Notes: a model not told the origin generated them from the letters alone. A stretch of DNA of 64,000 bases from Onchocerca lupi (GCA_028564675.1 JAOVVO010000431.1:1-64000); one strand, 5' to 3'; counted from the stretch's first letter, positions 49,964-62,855 are shown. Translations and numbers: made by a program.

Positions 49964-52900
49964 ATGATGGAACCACATGGATCAAGAAATTCAAATTTTC
50001 AATTTGGATATGCGAAAGATGAAGAAGGTAAGAATGAAGTTCATGTTAAAATTCAAAGCAATCGATTTATAAAGAAAGTTTAAATTGCTGCGCTCATAAA
50101 ACTCATAATTCTCAAAAAGTCAAATTCAGTAAGTTCTCAAAAAAATCGCTATTCGAATATTAGTTTTTATTTCTACTGAACAGTTTAGAATCATATTATA
50201 ATAACGAATCGGTTAGTTTATCTAATTTTCTAATTTCATAGATGTTACTGGATCATCATATAGAATCGAAGAATCACATAATATTTCAAAAACTGATCAT
50301 TATCTTGCATATGAAGCAATACCTACCATATCACAATCGTATCAATCAGCGTCTATCAAATGAATTTTTTCATATTATCCAATTTTCAAATTAGTCTTAT
50401 TTTATTCCGGAAATTTTAATATTGAACTAAAAGAAAATAATTTAATTTTTCTTCTTTTTTTATATCAGCATAGTCTTATAAATGAGATTTCTTGCAAAAT
50501 GCTCAAACTTCCAGAAAATTCTGCTTTATTATATGATCAGAAAATTTTATGATATCATCTTATTGTAATTTTTTCAACTCTACCAATTTTTCTATTTGAC
50601 CGGAATAATGTTAACCTAAATTTCATTTGTTAAAACAAAAGCACGATGAAAGTCCATTTTTAGTCATTCATATGCATTATTCATGCATTCATGTAAATTA
50701 AAATTGGCATTGATCAATTCCATCACAAGTCTCATTTATAATAAATCATCCATCCATGCATTCTACCCAGTTATCTCAAATTTTCTTTTTTTTTTTTTTG
50801 GTCTTTTTTTTGATGCCTTTATTTGAAGTTCTAGATTTTGACATAAATAAGATAAAATGCTTCTATAAAAGGCTCAAGGCAATTTATATTATACGTTGAT
50901 CAATTCCAAGATCAACTGATCTTATCATTTTTTCTTTTTTTTTTTTTTTCAATATTTATTAATCAAAATTTCTCCCTCATTTTCTTTCTTTTGTATTTGT
51001 CCTATTTCTTGTACAAATAAATTGATAATGAAAATTAAAAAATTTCCATTTGCAAAACAGCTGGCGAAGAAATGTTCATACAAGTAGAATAGTTTCTTCA
51101 AAGATACGATGATACCGGATGAGGTAAGAGTTTACTGAGAATTTAGATATGACCGACTTTCATTCTTTTTTTGTTGGAATCTCAAAAATTCAAAAATTGA
51201 TCTAAAAAATTCTTAAACGAATTAATCAAGCTGATGCAAATGCAAATTTTCATATTTAATGAAAGTTAATTAATTATTTTATTAAATTAACTAGCTAATG
51301 TAACAATTGAATGAAAAAGTATAGATAAGTAAAATGGTCATTATTAGTTCAACAAGCTTGAATATAATCAGAGACAAAGGTTTAATTGTTATTTTAATCA
51401 ACAATTTACCTAAAGAAAAAATTAATCAATGAAATGAAAAATGAAATATTGCTTCCTTAAATTGCCTATCATTCTTTTAAAAATTTCATTTCTCTGCTTT
51501 TATTTTAAAGTTCGATTCCATTTTTATAATAGCTAAGTTTCGATTTCTAATCTTGGAAACATCTTGCTTGCAACTGCTTTCACATCGATAATCATATTTT
51601 GTCCTAGCTGCATTAAATTATCAAAAAAATTTATCAGTGGAAGGTTTTGAAATAGGCACAATGTTGTAATCTTATTTTAATAACATTCTTCTAACTTATT
51701 CAAATTTTTTCAAAACATAATGAAATTATTATGATAGTGATTTTTCATTTATAATTCTTAGAAAGTTCTTAATGTTTTATTCATATTTTTTATATTTTAA
51801 CAATATTCTTCCAACTTGTTCAAACTTATTCAAAACACAATGAAATCATCAACTTGATGATTTTTTTTCTCATCTTAATTTATTTTCTTGTATTTTCAAT
51901 TATAACTGGATCATCTGATAAAATTGTGATTACGATTTCGCATAGCTTATTACGTAATTATTTAAATATCGAAGGTTTTCAAATAATTTCTTTCGCATTC
52001 TCATAAAATGGCTAAAAATTTTCAAAAAAGAGAGGTATTTTTTTTACGTGAAAAAAGAAGTGACTAAAATTTTTGAATGAAAATCAGAAGTTGAAGACGA
52101 AAAAAATGAAGAAAAAAGAGATAAATACTTAATTATCAAAAAGCTGAGCATATTTTATGGCTTAATGAATAACATTTTAATCCCAAAACAGTTCAGAAAT
52201 TTTTCTTTTTCTTTTCTCTTTCCAAATTTCGTTGATATGGAATTTCCATATATTTCATTACTTATGAAAATTACAAATTATAAAATTTTAAATACAAATT
52301 GTACTTTAATTAAAATTGCCATCTGATATATATTTTTTGTTTTTGGATAATGTTACTGTATTTTAACATTCACCTCTTGTTTAAAACCTTATATTTATTT
52401 CAAAATTCGTGATCAAATTAGATTTTTGCATGTAATTTTTGTCTTTTTCCAGTTTTATGCAGAATTTTAACTCAACATGCATTGTATTTTTTCATCATTT
52501 TTGTTCTACTTTATAAATTTCACCAGCCTTTTCTTTGAATTTTTATTTTCTTTGTGTTGTATTTTACCTCAACATCATGTTTTCTTTTCTGATGCTTATT
52601 AAACTACGGATTTTAAATCGAAACTGGAATGAATAAATATGCTCTTTGCAGTTCTTTGTCATATTTTACTAATTAATTTACATCAACGGACAAAATCAAA
52701 ATTCTCATTACTAAATGTAATTTTAAGCTATTTAAAATTTTCCCATATTTTAAATTAAGATAAAATTAATGAAGATCACAAGAAATAATTTTTGATCAAT
52801 AATTTCAAAAATTTGAAATTAATCCATCGAGAAAACTTTTCATTTCTGAATTACTCATTTCTTCATTTGGTGTGCATACTTTTTCTTCATCCTTAATATA

Positions 52901-55900
52901 TTTCATGCTGCCATTTTACCATTTTTTTTAACAACAGAATTAAAAATTATATTATAAAATCGGAATATTACTAGAATTTTTGACTCAATGAAATTTAAAT
53001 ATGATAGAATCTAAAATTCCAAGAAAAAGTTATAAAATTCATAAGCTAAATCAAACGATCAAATTTTTATAGTAATTTCAAGTCCAAAATTTTTTAAAAA
53101 TTGAGTAAAATTGAATAAATGATCGTGATTTGCTGGATAACAAACATTTCCATTACAATTATAGGTATAAGAATTGATTATAATTCTCGATTTATAATTG
53201 TTGAATTAAAATTGATTATAACTATTAGTGTTAGAATCTATAATCATTTATAAATAATATTTATTATGCAAATAATTTTATTAATGAAAAGAAGTACAAA
53301 GGTTAAATCTTAAAAAGTTATAATGTACCTAAAACAGTAAATACTCTATATATAATTAAATATATTTTTTAAAAAGCCACCACTTTTTTCCTTTTTTAAA
53401 TTTTCAGCATTTTCTAATCAAGTTTTTTCTTGAGGTTATTTGATCTAAAACACAGTTGTTAGAAAAAAACAATCAAATCAATTATTTCCATACTCTCATT
53501 TTCATTATCATTCATCACCGTTATCATTATCATTATTATTGTTATCATTATCATTATCGATCATTATATTTTGCATATAAATAAAAAGGAAAAAAAATAA
53601 GTACAGATTACTGTATATACTATTTGATATCGGAAAATTCTTTGATACAATAATTTTTATTCAATATTTTATAATTTCTCTTCAATTACATTTTATGTTT
53701 TCCGTGCTACTTGATTTGATAATGATTTTGGCATTGGATAGAAGTAATTAGTCATCAAAAATTATCTTAGTAGCAACTTTTCTTCTATTTCTATCACAAT
53801 CTTTCAAGACAAATTAAATGTTAGCCTAATTATTTAGCCAGCCTTATTATATTAATGATTTTATGAAAATATGTTACTTCGGAAAAAGAAAGATAATAAT
53901 TTTTATATTTTAATGTTTTTATATTTTGTAATTTTTTATAGTGTCAATTATTAAATCAATAAAAAAAAGCCTGAAACTTCTTTTTCCTCCATGATATGGA
54001 AACTTGGTTAGTTGTCACTTTTTTTTGAAAATGCCAATATTGTGTCGTTGAATGAGTGTTATTTGCTTCAATGATTCTTAGTGTAAGGAGGAAGTATTTT
54101 TTCTTTTCGTTCTTTTTTTTTAACCAAGTTGTAATCATTTCACTCTCAGAACTTAAATAAATCTGAAAAATTGAAATTGAAGTTTTAAAACAAGCTTCAA
54201 GGCGAATGAACAGGCGTCGTTCAGCTGGTACTTCCGAGAAGTTGGAATGCATTGTAAAGCCGTCAACAAGTAAGGTTAATTAATAATTTAAAACCTAAAA
54301 AATAAATTAATTTGTAATTATTATAAAAAAATAATTTCTTTTGATCAAAAGCAATTTAATCATTTCACTAATCATCTTATTTATAAAACAAAATTAAAAA
54401 AAAACAAGACAAAAAAACAAAATTAAATGATTCAGTTTTGTTCTCTTCATCATTTGTTTTAATTTGAACTTCAAGATTATAAAAGAAATTTTTTAGTTTC
54501 TTTTTTTTTGACTTAATGTTGTATTGAACATATTTTAATTAAATGGGAATATTGGCTAAAAAAAAAAAAAAAAAAAAAGGAACTTTGTTTAGACGAGAAG
54601 TATAAAAAGAGATGAATATGCAATTGCTTTTACTACCCTTTTTTTGTACTTTTTTTTTTTACATTTTAAATTTTGAGCATAGCTTATAACATATTTTCTA
54701 ACCATACCATTGAATTTTTTCATGGAGAAACAATAGAGATACAATCTGAAAATTATAAGATTAAACTCTTGAAGTCTAAATTTCATTCTTTTTAATTGAA
54801 ATATAATTTGTTTTAATACAATTTACTCAATACACGTTATTCATCCAGGAATTTTACTATAGCAATTAAGCAGTTGTTGAAGAAGAAAATCATGTTTTGC
54901 TCATTGTTTTTTCTTTTTTCATAACAAATTTCAGATTTTTGTTCTTTTCTTCATTTTCGCTATTTTTTGTTTATTTTTAATCGTTTGTCCTACTTTTTTT
55001 TTTTTTTGTAAATATCAATCTATTCATATACTTAGAGATCACACTGATTTCAGTTTTAATTTTAAATTAAATAAACCGTAAAAAATTTACTTAAATGGAA
55101 TGAATTAATTTAAAAATGCATTGATTTAAATTCAATCATTCTATGGGTTAAATGATCTAATTCACTGATTTCTTTCTCTTATTGTTATAACAAATATGGT
55201 TCAAGCGATCTGATTTATTATTATCTTTTTAGCTGATTTTTTTATTTGTTATATTCTGAATGAAGTGGCTTATTATTTGATAAAAACTGGTAAGAATCAT
55301 TCATTTTCAAAAAAAAACCTATTCAATATATCATATCCAAAAATGAAATTTTTTCTATTGTAAAGAAAAAATACATTAAATTAAACGATCATATTTCAGA
55401 TAAAATTTTTGTTAACAATTGAAAAATTAAAAAATAGACAAGATTCCGTTATATTTTATTGAGAGTTCATGAAATTTTGACTTAACTATATCATATAGTA
55501 TAAAATTAATGTAAAATTAAACTATTAGTTTAGATGAATGTGAAATTTCAAATGAAGTTGTTAAAATTTATCGAAACTTATGTCAATATGAATATATAGC
55601 ATTATAATAGCAAACAATAAATAATCAAAATTTCCTTTTAATTACCAAATCTTCCTTTTTTTTTCTTCCTTTTTCTCTTTTTATCATGATTTATGACGAT
55701 TAGAAATGAATGATTAGCTTCATGACTGACTTTTTATTTTAACCATTGTATGTTTAAAAAATACGAAAAATGCCATTCTATTTTCAATCCAAATTTTCGT
55801 AATTTAATACTAACATTTTTCGATATTTCTAAACTTCTCATTTGCAAAAAGAATGAAACCAAACCTGATCTTTGAGAATGACAAATAAATGCAAACTTTA

Positions 55901-58900
55901 AATTCGTGTTATTTCTCACACAGAAATTTTTCTTAAGTGAGAGTGGAAATATAGAAAATTTTAGTAATTTTCTGCATGCCTGAAATAAAATTTTCGCCGC
56001 TGAAAAGTTTGTAAAAACATGAAAAGCTAAGAAGGATCGCTTTTTTTTCTTCCTTAACTTATCATTTACTATGATTTATCTAAAGACTATATTGTATTCA
56101 TCTGTGTAAATATATTTTAATGCCTTTGGATGTGAATCCATATTTGAATCTTGGATTCATGTAAATCCATATATTTAAATCCTAAATACAAGTGAATATC
56201 TGTGATTTCGGATTCATGTACGGAAATTGTGGGTATATGTGAATTTGAAATCATGTATATGAATACTATGTGTATGTAAGTCCAGATATTTGAATTTATA
56301 CATTTGTATGAATCCTGAATGTATGTGAAGTCATGTATCAAAATTTATGTAAATGAAATCGTGAGTAAATACGAATCTGAATTCATGTATGTAAATCCAT
56401 CATTTATGTAAATCCTGATTTTATGTCTGAATTTTTTTTTTTAATTTAGCCGCCTGAATTCATGTAAACGAATCGTGAATGTATGTGAATTTAATTCTTG
56501 TGCATGAATTAGTCGTGAATTTAGATTCACATACATCTACGATTTGCATACGTGATTTGTATATATTCCATATATCTGAATTCATGTATCTAAATCGTGG
56601 TACTTGTGAATTTGAATACTCGTATGTGAATTCTGATTGCATGTGAATCCGTGATTATGCGTGACTGTGCATGTTTTATTTACCTGTATTTCGATGTATG
56701 CATGTTTGTTTAAGTAGAAATATGTTTATTTCTGTTATATGCAAAAATATTTGTGTTTTTGTTTACATTTATGCATATATGAATGTTTATATTTGCATTG
56801 ATTACATGTATTTTTGATTATTTGTGTACAAATTCTATCATTGTGTAATTTATATTTGCGTATTGCTATGCGCTTATATATTTGATGAAGTCATGCCGCA
56901 TTTTTAAAAAAAATTGAACATTTAAAAAAAAAGAATAAAATTTTGAACGATGTAAGTTAAGGGAATTAGTAATTCGAAAGTTTGGATTATTAATCACCAA
57001 AAATTATTCTATATTGAATAGTGGTTATTATTTCAGAATTTAAATATGACTATTTAAATTCAGTTAATCGTTATTATTCCAGAATTTAAATATGATTATT
57101 TAAATTCAGTTAATCGTTAAGTCATTATTATGAAGCAAAATTTCAAGCAATATCAATTCTTTTTTAGAGTCAAATTCCAATTAAACCAGTTAAATGATTA
57201 GCAATTGCTTGAATAAAATTGATAATTTTGCGTGTTTGTCTCTTAATAAGTGGATCACATCATCTTTTCTATTCCCGGAGGGAACTTTTGGATAGTAATT
57301 CATTCATTGCAAGCATAATTCGGGAAAAAAGTTGAAAAATGCTACCAAAATGCTTAAAATCTATTCAAAAATTTTTTTCTTCGAGAATATCTTCAACAAT
57401 AAAACACTTCTCTATAATATGGAAAAAAATTTTTTAAAGCAAATGCAAGTTTTTTCCTTTCTTCTTTATAAATATAATATTTTCGAAATTTACCAAACGT
57501 TTCATTTCAATAAATTCAAAAAATCCCAAAAAAAATTTTACAGAATTTTCTGAAATCTATGTATGTTTTTTCCATTATTACTGCTTATCTATGAAATATC
57601 ACAATTTTTTTCTAATTTTTTTTTTTTTTGTAAAGTATCTAATAGAAAGGAAAAATTTTTTCTTTTATGTTCGTCTATTTATTTTCCATTTTACAATAAT
57701 TTCAGAAAGCGATCTGGAGATAATCAAACATTACGAGCAAATAGCAGCCCGTCCTAATTTTAAATCTGTATAGCTTTATATATCATTCTTTCGTATTATT
57801 TTGAATCTTTAATTAATACAAACTTTGATCATTGTATAAAGGATATTTCTAATTTTTTAAATTTAAAACACTGATAAGCAGTAATCAAATGATATCACAT
57901 AATACCACGTGAATAAGTAGATATTGAAAATTTAGAGAGTAATATTTTTTCCTAGGGAAATTTGATTTGAAATATTAACATTCTGAAATACACTTATTAT
58001 CTGGATAGAGTAATAAATTATCTGAGTAGCGTTTATTAATATCATGGAATTTATGATATTCACAAAATTTGCGTCCTGATTTCACTCAATCCAAAATTAA
58101 TTTACATGAAGGAAAAAAAACATTAAAATTTAGTATTTTCGAATTTCGATTATCTAAAAATGAGTGTATAAAAATTCAGGAGAGAAAAATGACATGAATT
58201 TCAGATTTTACCGGAACAACATTTTACGGCTAATGAATTACGAGCTCTTTATAGAACATTTAAGGATACATTGCCTATTTCTCGGGATTCATTTCGTAAT
58301 ATATATGCTCGTATTTTTCCCTATGGTGATACGGAACAATATGCTGACCTGATATTTGATAATCTGGTACCTGAGGATGCTGAATTTGTTACATTTACGG
58401 TAAACGATTTGTCGTTTACTCATGTAATTGCTTCTTTGTTATACAAACATAATCCTTTTGATATCAACTTTTAATTACAGGAATTCATCAAAGCATATTC
58501 GATTCTATGCAAGGGAACAATGGAAGAAAAATTAAACTGGATATATAAATTATACGATCCCAATAATACTGGTAAAATCGAATGGGAACGAATCTTTAGG
58601 ATTATTACTGCTACCGATGATTTGATTGGTTAAGTTTTGAGAAAAAAAAAAAAAAACTTCGCATGAATTCGAAAAAATACAGATTTAAAATGCCTTGCAG
58701 TTTATCACTTCCATACGATATAATACAATTGCAGCAGTTTAATTTTAGCATTTAGAAGGAATTCAGAAATTGTACAATATCAATAACATCAAATAATCAA
58801 ATTTAGGAATCACCGCAACGCCAATAATATCACCGACTCAACGAATAGAACAAGCTAAACAAATCGTACAGGTAAGGATACACTGCCACATATCCGCAAT

Positions 58901-59253
58901 TTTTCATGTATTTTGTCAAGTATCTTTTAAAGAAGATTACCTTTCATTTCTTTTTAGTAAAATTGAATGATGGAAACAGAATTAACCATCCTTTCATATG
59001 ATTAACAAATAATTTTTTTCTTATCTATGATATCTATGAATCGAAATAACTTTCGAGATAATTTTCGATCCACTAAAGATGAGGAAAAAATTTTGGATGC
59101 TCAAGTTTTCTGTTATTCAAATTTCCGATATTCCAGAAGTTTGATCATGAGAATAAAGGCTGGATATCACGAGAAGATTTCATGACAGTGTGCAGTCATG
59201 ATGAATACATTCTTCAATCCATTTCAGTACTCTGTTCAACAATTTTGATATAA
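49964..59253 (+). CDS. Divergent neuronal calcium sensor / KChIP-like EF-hand protein, 216 aa
   Basis: Small cytoplasmic four-EF-hand protein of the NCS/recoverin superfamily, nearest in layout to KChIPs, which bind Kv4 channels. Exons: 49964-50027, 57706-57767, 58205-58399, 58481-58628, 58807-58871, 59137-59253; 651 nt with matching phases. Family marks: FTANELRALYRTFKDTLP (49-66), FRNIYARIFPYGDTEQYADLIF (72-93 region), FIKAYSILCKGTMEEKLNWIYKLYD, and a C-terminal FDHENKGWISREDF. EF-1 is degenerate as in the whole family. EF-2 (97-108) lacks the first D and central G. EF-3 (133-144) has R at position 12 in place of E. EF-4 (181-192) has K at position 5 and D at 12. There is no N-terminal glycine, so no myristoylation. 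The start follows a TTTTTCTAG acceptor. Intron 1 is 7.7 kb and holds a second first exon (54206-54269). Confidence 0.85.
50242..50363 (+). CDS. Candidate alternative exon with in-frame stop, after first exon A
   Basis: TAATTTCATAG precedes an open stretch in the same phase that exon A (ending 50027) requires. It would add 40 residues starting DVTGSSYRIEESHNIS and end at TGA 50361-50363, giving a 61-aa product. Codon content looks protein-like. It could be an alternative terminal exon, a poison exon or chance. No EF-hand would be present. Confidence 0.35.
53500..53571. repeat. ATT/ATC triplet-like microsatellite
   Basis: Repeats of ttatcatta and cattatt over about 70 bases in the long first intron of the KChIP-like gene. 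Confidence 0.8.
54206..54269 (+). CDS. Alternative first exon of the KChIP-like gene
   Basis: An ATG exon encoding MNRRRSAGTSEKLECIVKPS plus one more codon and one base, ending at a strong donor A|GTAAGG. It is 64 nt, the same length and phase as the upstream first exon (49964-50027), so splicing to 57706 also gives a 216-aa protein. The basic start (NRRR) contrasts with the acidic first exon A. It is a rare GC-rich, coding-like island in the long intron. Alternative N-termini are a known feature of KChIP genes. Confidence 0.65.
56117..56890. repeat. Degenerate array of short ATG-rich repeats (about 20-30 bp)
   Basis: Many loose copies of gaattcatgta, tgtaaatcc and tgtatgtgaat run through this stretch of the long KChIP-like intron. 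To the right the motif decays to tgtttatatttgcat-like units. Open frames in it are only by-products of the repeat. Confidence 0.7.
57024..57115. repeat. 46-bp tandem duplication
   Basis: Units 57024-57069 and 57070-57115 begin gttattatt, contain agaatttaaatatga and end taaattcagttaatc. They differ at only two positions, so the duplication is recent. It lies 600 bases before the second exon of the KChIP-like gene. Confidence 0.9.
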
Positions 59254-59605
59254 ATAATACAATATATATGGTATAACAAAAAAGTAGAAATGAAATATAA
59301 AACATTTTGCAAGTATTATGTTATTGGTGATCATGCAACTCAAAGAAGGAAAAATGAGGAGATAAATATCCCATATCTCGCCAAAATCAAGTCTTTAACT
59401 GCGTTGTTAAATTAAATTGTGCAAAAATGCCTCTTTGCTTCATTTTTCCTGCTTACGAAAACCAAGCATTTTGCCAATAACAAAATTGTGAGAAAAAGCA
59501 AGAAAAAAATTTGATTTAATAATCAAAATTTTGGATCACCACTAAGGATCTATTCCAATCATTATCGTATCCCGTAAAACAATAAATCCGAAATTTAAAA
59601 TTACG
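59254..59605. other. Short spacer between convergent genes
   Basis: 352 bases separate the stop codons of the KChIP-like gene and gene 7. An AATAAA on the plus strand at 59581-59586 may serve the KChIP-like gene; then its 3' UTR would reach almost to the gene 7 coding end. No clear minus-strand AATAAA seen for gene 7. Confidence 0.5.
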
Positions 59606-62600
59606 TCACAGTTTATCGCCTTTTTTGCTATTCTTTAGAATCGTGGACTTCTTCTTTACAGCCGATGCTGCTGCGTTTTCAATGTCTTTTGACAACTAAA
59701 AATACCATCATTGTCCATAGTAATCATGTAATCATTTCATGAAAGTCAACTTATTCAGGTGAGTATGAAATTTATATAACAATAAAATATTGTCAAATAT
59801 ACCGATTTTTTGACGAATTTGACTTATTGCTCATAAATGCTCAGTTAAATTATTTCATGAGGCATGTCATATCCTGAACACAACATTGAAATATTGAACT
59901 ATCATTAAAAAATATCTCAATGTGCTCCTAAACACACAATATATAATGAACTGTAAATTAAACTATCAGTAAGGAAATTCTGCATTTACCGTTTCATAAA
60001 ATCGAGTTCTTGCTTCTGCAATATTTTTCTGAGGTATTAAAGAATATTTGAATCTGAAAAAAAAAAAAAATTATAAGATATAAAACGAAACCAACCCAAG
60101 CTTCATAAAATTTTTATATTGGACAAAGCGAAGCAGAAAAAGTGCTGCGCTACTTACTTTTCCTGTTCAGTTCTTAATTCCTTTTCTTTACTTTTGATTT
60201 CTTGCAAAAGAGAAAACCGTTCTTCCGATACCACTGTGCTCAAATTAACAACACTACTGGAACTTGTATCCTGAAATCTTGAATAAAAAGAAGGGAAAAG
60301 TTTTCTACAAGTCTCTTCCTTTGTTAAAAAACAAAAAAAAAAAGAAAAAAGAAAAATTTTGTTGATTCTGGAGAAACTATAAAGCTAAATCTGCTTAATT
60401 CCCTTTACACTGACCATTTAAAAAAATGTTACTGTAATATACCTGTTCCTTGTTTTCTTCATCCACTACCAGTTCAAATGATTCGGCTTCCGAAATGCTC
60501 GCATTAAGCATGCTAATTTCGTCCTGATATAAAAACAAATTGCAAGAAATTAAAAAATAAAATGGAAAGAAATTTTAGCAGTACTAACCCAATCCGCAGT
60601 AGATAATGATTTGTCAGCTTCATAGTTTCCGAATTTCTGTAATTTAAAAGTTATAAATTACCAAAAATTATCAATAAAATGAAATGACAAAATTACATCA
60701 ACATTCCAAGTGATTTACAACCCTTTGTAAAAATCCATCAGATCATTTATGCTATTTTAGCGATCTCATCAAACCAAAGACGGGTTCAGATCCAAAATGA
60801 TTTAAGTTTTTTTAATGAAAATTTTGAGTCAAATTTCGAAATATGAGAAGTGAAATATACCGCAGAGTATTCGCGCTGTAGTTCTGCAAGTTCTGCTACA
60901 ATTCTCAATTTTCTGTCCGGCAAAATCGCAAAAAGTCGTCCAGAACTGAAAAAAAAAGTTACTGACTATGTTCACTGTTTAGTCAAAAGCTTAATACTAT
61001 TGCATATTCACCTATTTTTGAAATTCTCGTCATACAGCAAGGGTTGAAAATCAACAAAAGTTTCTCCCTCAATCCAGTGCCCTGAAAAATCAAGTCATTA
61101 TAAAATTGTCTAATAAAAAATCCTATGCTAAAAGTTCAGGTAGAAATCAGTCATTTTAAAATTAAGTACAGAACGAAATGAATAATCTAAAACTGATCCC
61201 TTTTTGAAGATCATTATGCTCTGTTTTAACTGCTGCTTTTTTATCTTTATCAGATCACATGAGACAATCTGATAGTCTGCCATAATCAATTAGCCATTTA
61301 TCAGTATCACTGGAACCTATGCATAATATATTCACATCTTGTGTTTATTAAGAGAAAATTAAAAAACTTCAGTAAAATGTTGAAGTTAAACTCAGTTATA
61401 CTCTATGTAAAATTATATTTCATTTGTTAATGAAAACTTAACTTACAAACTTTCTGAACGAAATATCTCGTAGCATCGAAGTATTCAGAATTAGTGAAGA
61501 GGATAATACTATCATCACGACGCACAAAACAGAATAGATTCTCTGGTTCGTTATTGTACAATACGGATTGTTCGCTAATAACATCTTGTGATGTTCCCTC
61601 TTTCCTGCAAGTCTCATATAAACTAACTAAAAAAACATGAAAATTATGGATATTTTAGATTAGATCTGAACTCACGTAAATATGAAATTTTGAGCGAAGG
61701 CTGCTTCAACAAACAGATTTTCCTTATCAATTAGTGATTGTTTGCGCGTTTCTACTGCTGAAGTTTTTAATATATCAGGAAATTCAGAAATGATATTGAT
61801 AATGGCCGCAGAAATTTCGCCGTGAGGATGCTTGTTCTGAAATTGTATCGTTTCAGCAATTCCGAATGAGCGTGAAAAATATAAGCTCAACTGGTTCTGA
61901 ATGAGGATGATCCATTCTGACATTGATGATCTATTTTCGGCATTTAGCATTTCATCAAGAGCTTCAATACTAATATGCTTGGTTTGAGCTGTCATTGTTT
62001 TAGTGGTAATAGCTCAATCAAACTAGAAAAAAACAAACCAGTTGGATGAAGTTATCCTTCAAAATCACTGGATCACAATAATTCAATACAGACTGTATAT
62101 CTCCAGCTCCAAGCCAACCATAAACTTCACTGAAAATATATCCATCATTTAACCTGATTATTTCAAATAATTTTAGGTTATTTACATCAATTATTTTATC
62201 AATTATTTACGAATATATGACTATATTCTATTATCATTCATTCTATTCATCTCACAGCCACCTCTAAATTTCTTTACACTAATTTAAAAAAATTAAGTGG
62301 GGAATTATTGTATACATGTAAATATGGAGATAACATGTTAATTTAAAGAATTTACGTAAGCATATTTAGGAATTCACGAAATATATTAAACAAATGACTT
62401 CAAGAATTTATGAAATACATCATGTAACCTCCAGTTCAAGTTCTAGTGTTTCTAATTATATTACTTACTCCTTTTTCATCATATTAGCTTTGCTTATTCG
62501 TCCAACATTAGCATGCGCCCCAATTATTGATAATAGTTCGGAAATATTTTCTGAAAGGACATATCATTTTTAAATAATTCTAAATCACAAAAAAAGTTGA

Positions 62601-62855
62601 AAATTTAAAACTGAAGAAAGGTAGGAATAAAATTTCAATTAGATTTACTTTACATTTCAAAATATTAGATATCTGCTTATTATTAATGGAAATTTATAAT
62701 TGCAATCACTTATTCACCACGACATCATCATAGTTCCAATGATAATAAAAGACAGGAATCTTACGACGTGATGGCTTAATCGGTTGAAATTGTGGAATGA
62801 TAGCACTACAACTAGCCCTTGAAATGCGTCTTGCCCTTCTTTTCTTCCTTGGCAT
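59606..62855 (-). CDS. Unrecognised protein, 12 exons, 424 aa (possibly two genes)
   Basis: I do not recognise the family. Exons: 62855-62765, 62550-62469, 62129-62039, 61977-61676, 61604-61447, 61081-61012, 60945-60861, 60636-60589, 60523-60443, 60270-60158, 60053-59990, 59695-59606; 1275 nt, phases match. The start is highly basic (MPRKKRRARRISRAS), suggesting nuclear or nucleic-acid contact. Middle pieces include GWLGAGDIQSVLNYCDP, FCFVRRDDSIILFTNSEYFD and GRLFAILPDRKLRIVAELAE. The end is charged and helical (ERFLLQ-like SLLQEIKSKEKELRTEQEK) with a lysine-rich tail. No catalytic motif or signal peptide. The weak point is exon 3 to 4: the 61-base intron ends in CCAAG. Alternatively a second gene starts at ATG 61995 (342 aa), 34 bases after TTTTTTTCTAG. 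Confidence 0.6.
61996..62038 (-). promoter_or_regulatory. Possible trans-splice acceptor inside gene 7
   Basis: On the minus strand the end of exon 3 runs straight into GTTTGTTTTTTTCTAG, only 16 bases, too short for an intron but a good nematode 3' acceptor. An ATG follows some 30 bases on at 61995. This fits an internal spliced-leader site that starts a shorter protein. Confidence 0.4.

Noticed and set aside
56117..56642. Minus-strand open frames rich in Y, I, H and S
   Set aside because: They are by-products of the degenerate repeat array, with no start or splice context.
62700..62764. Extension of gene 7 exon 1 through a stretch reading KIPVFYYHWNYDDVVV
   Set aside because: A strong GTAAGA donor lies earlier (62764), and only that donor matches the phase of exon 2. 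The extension then reaches a stop.
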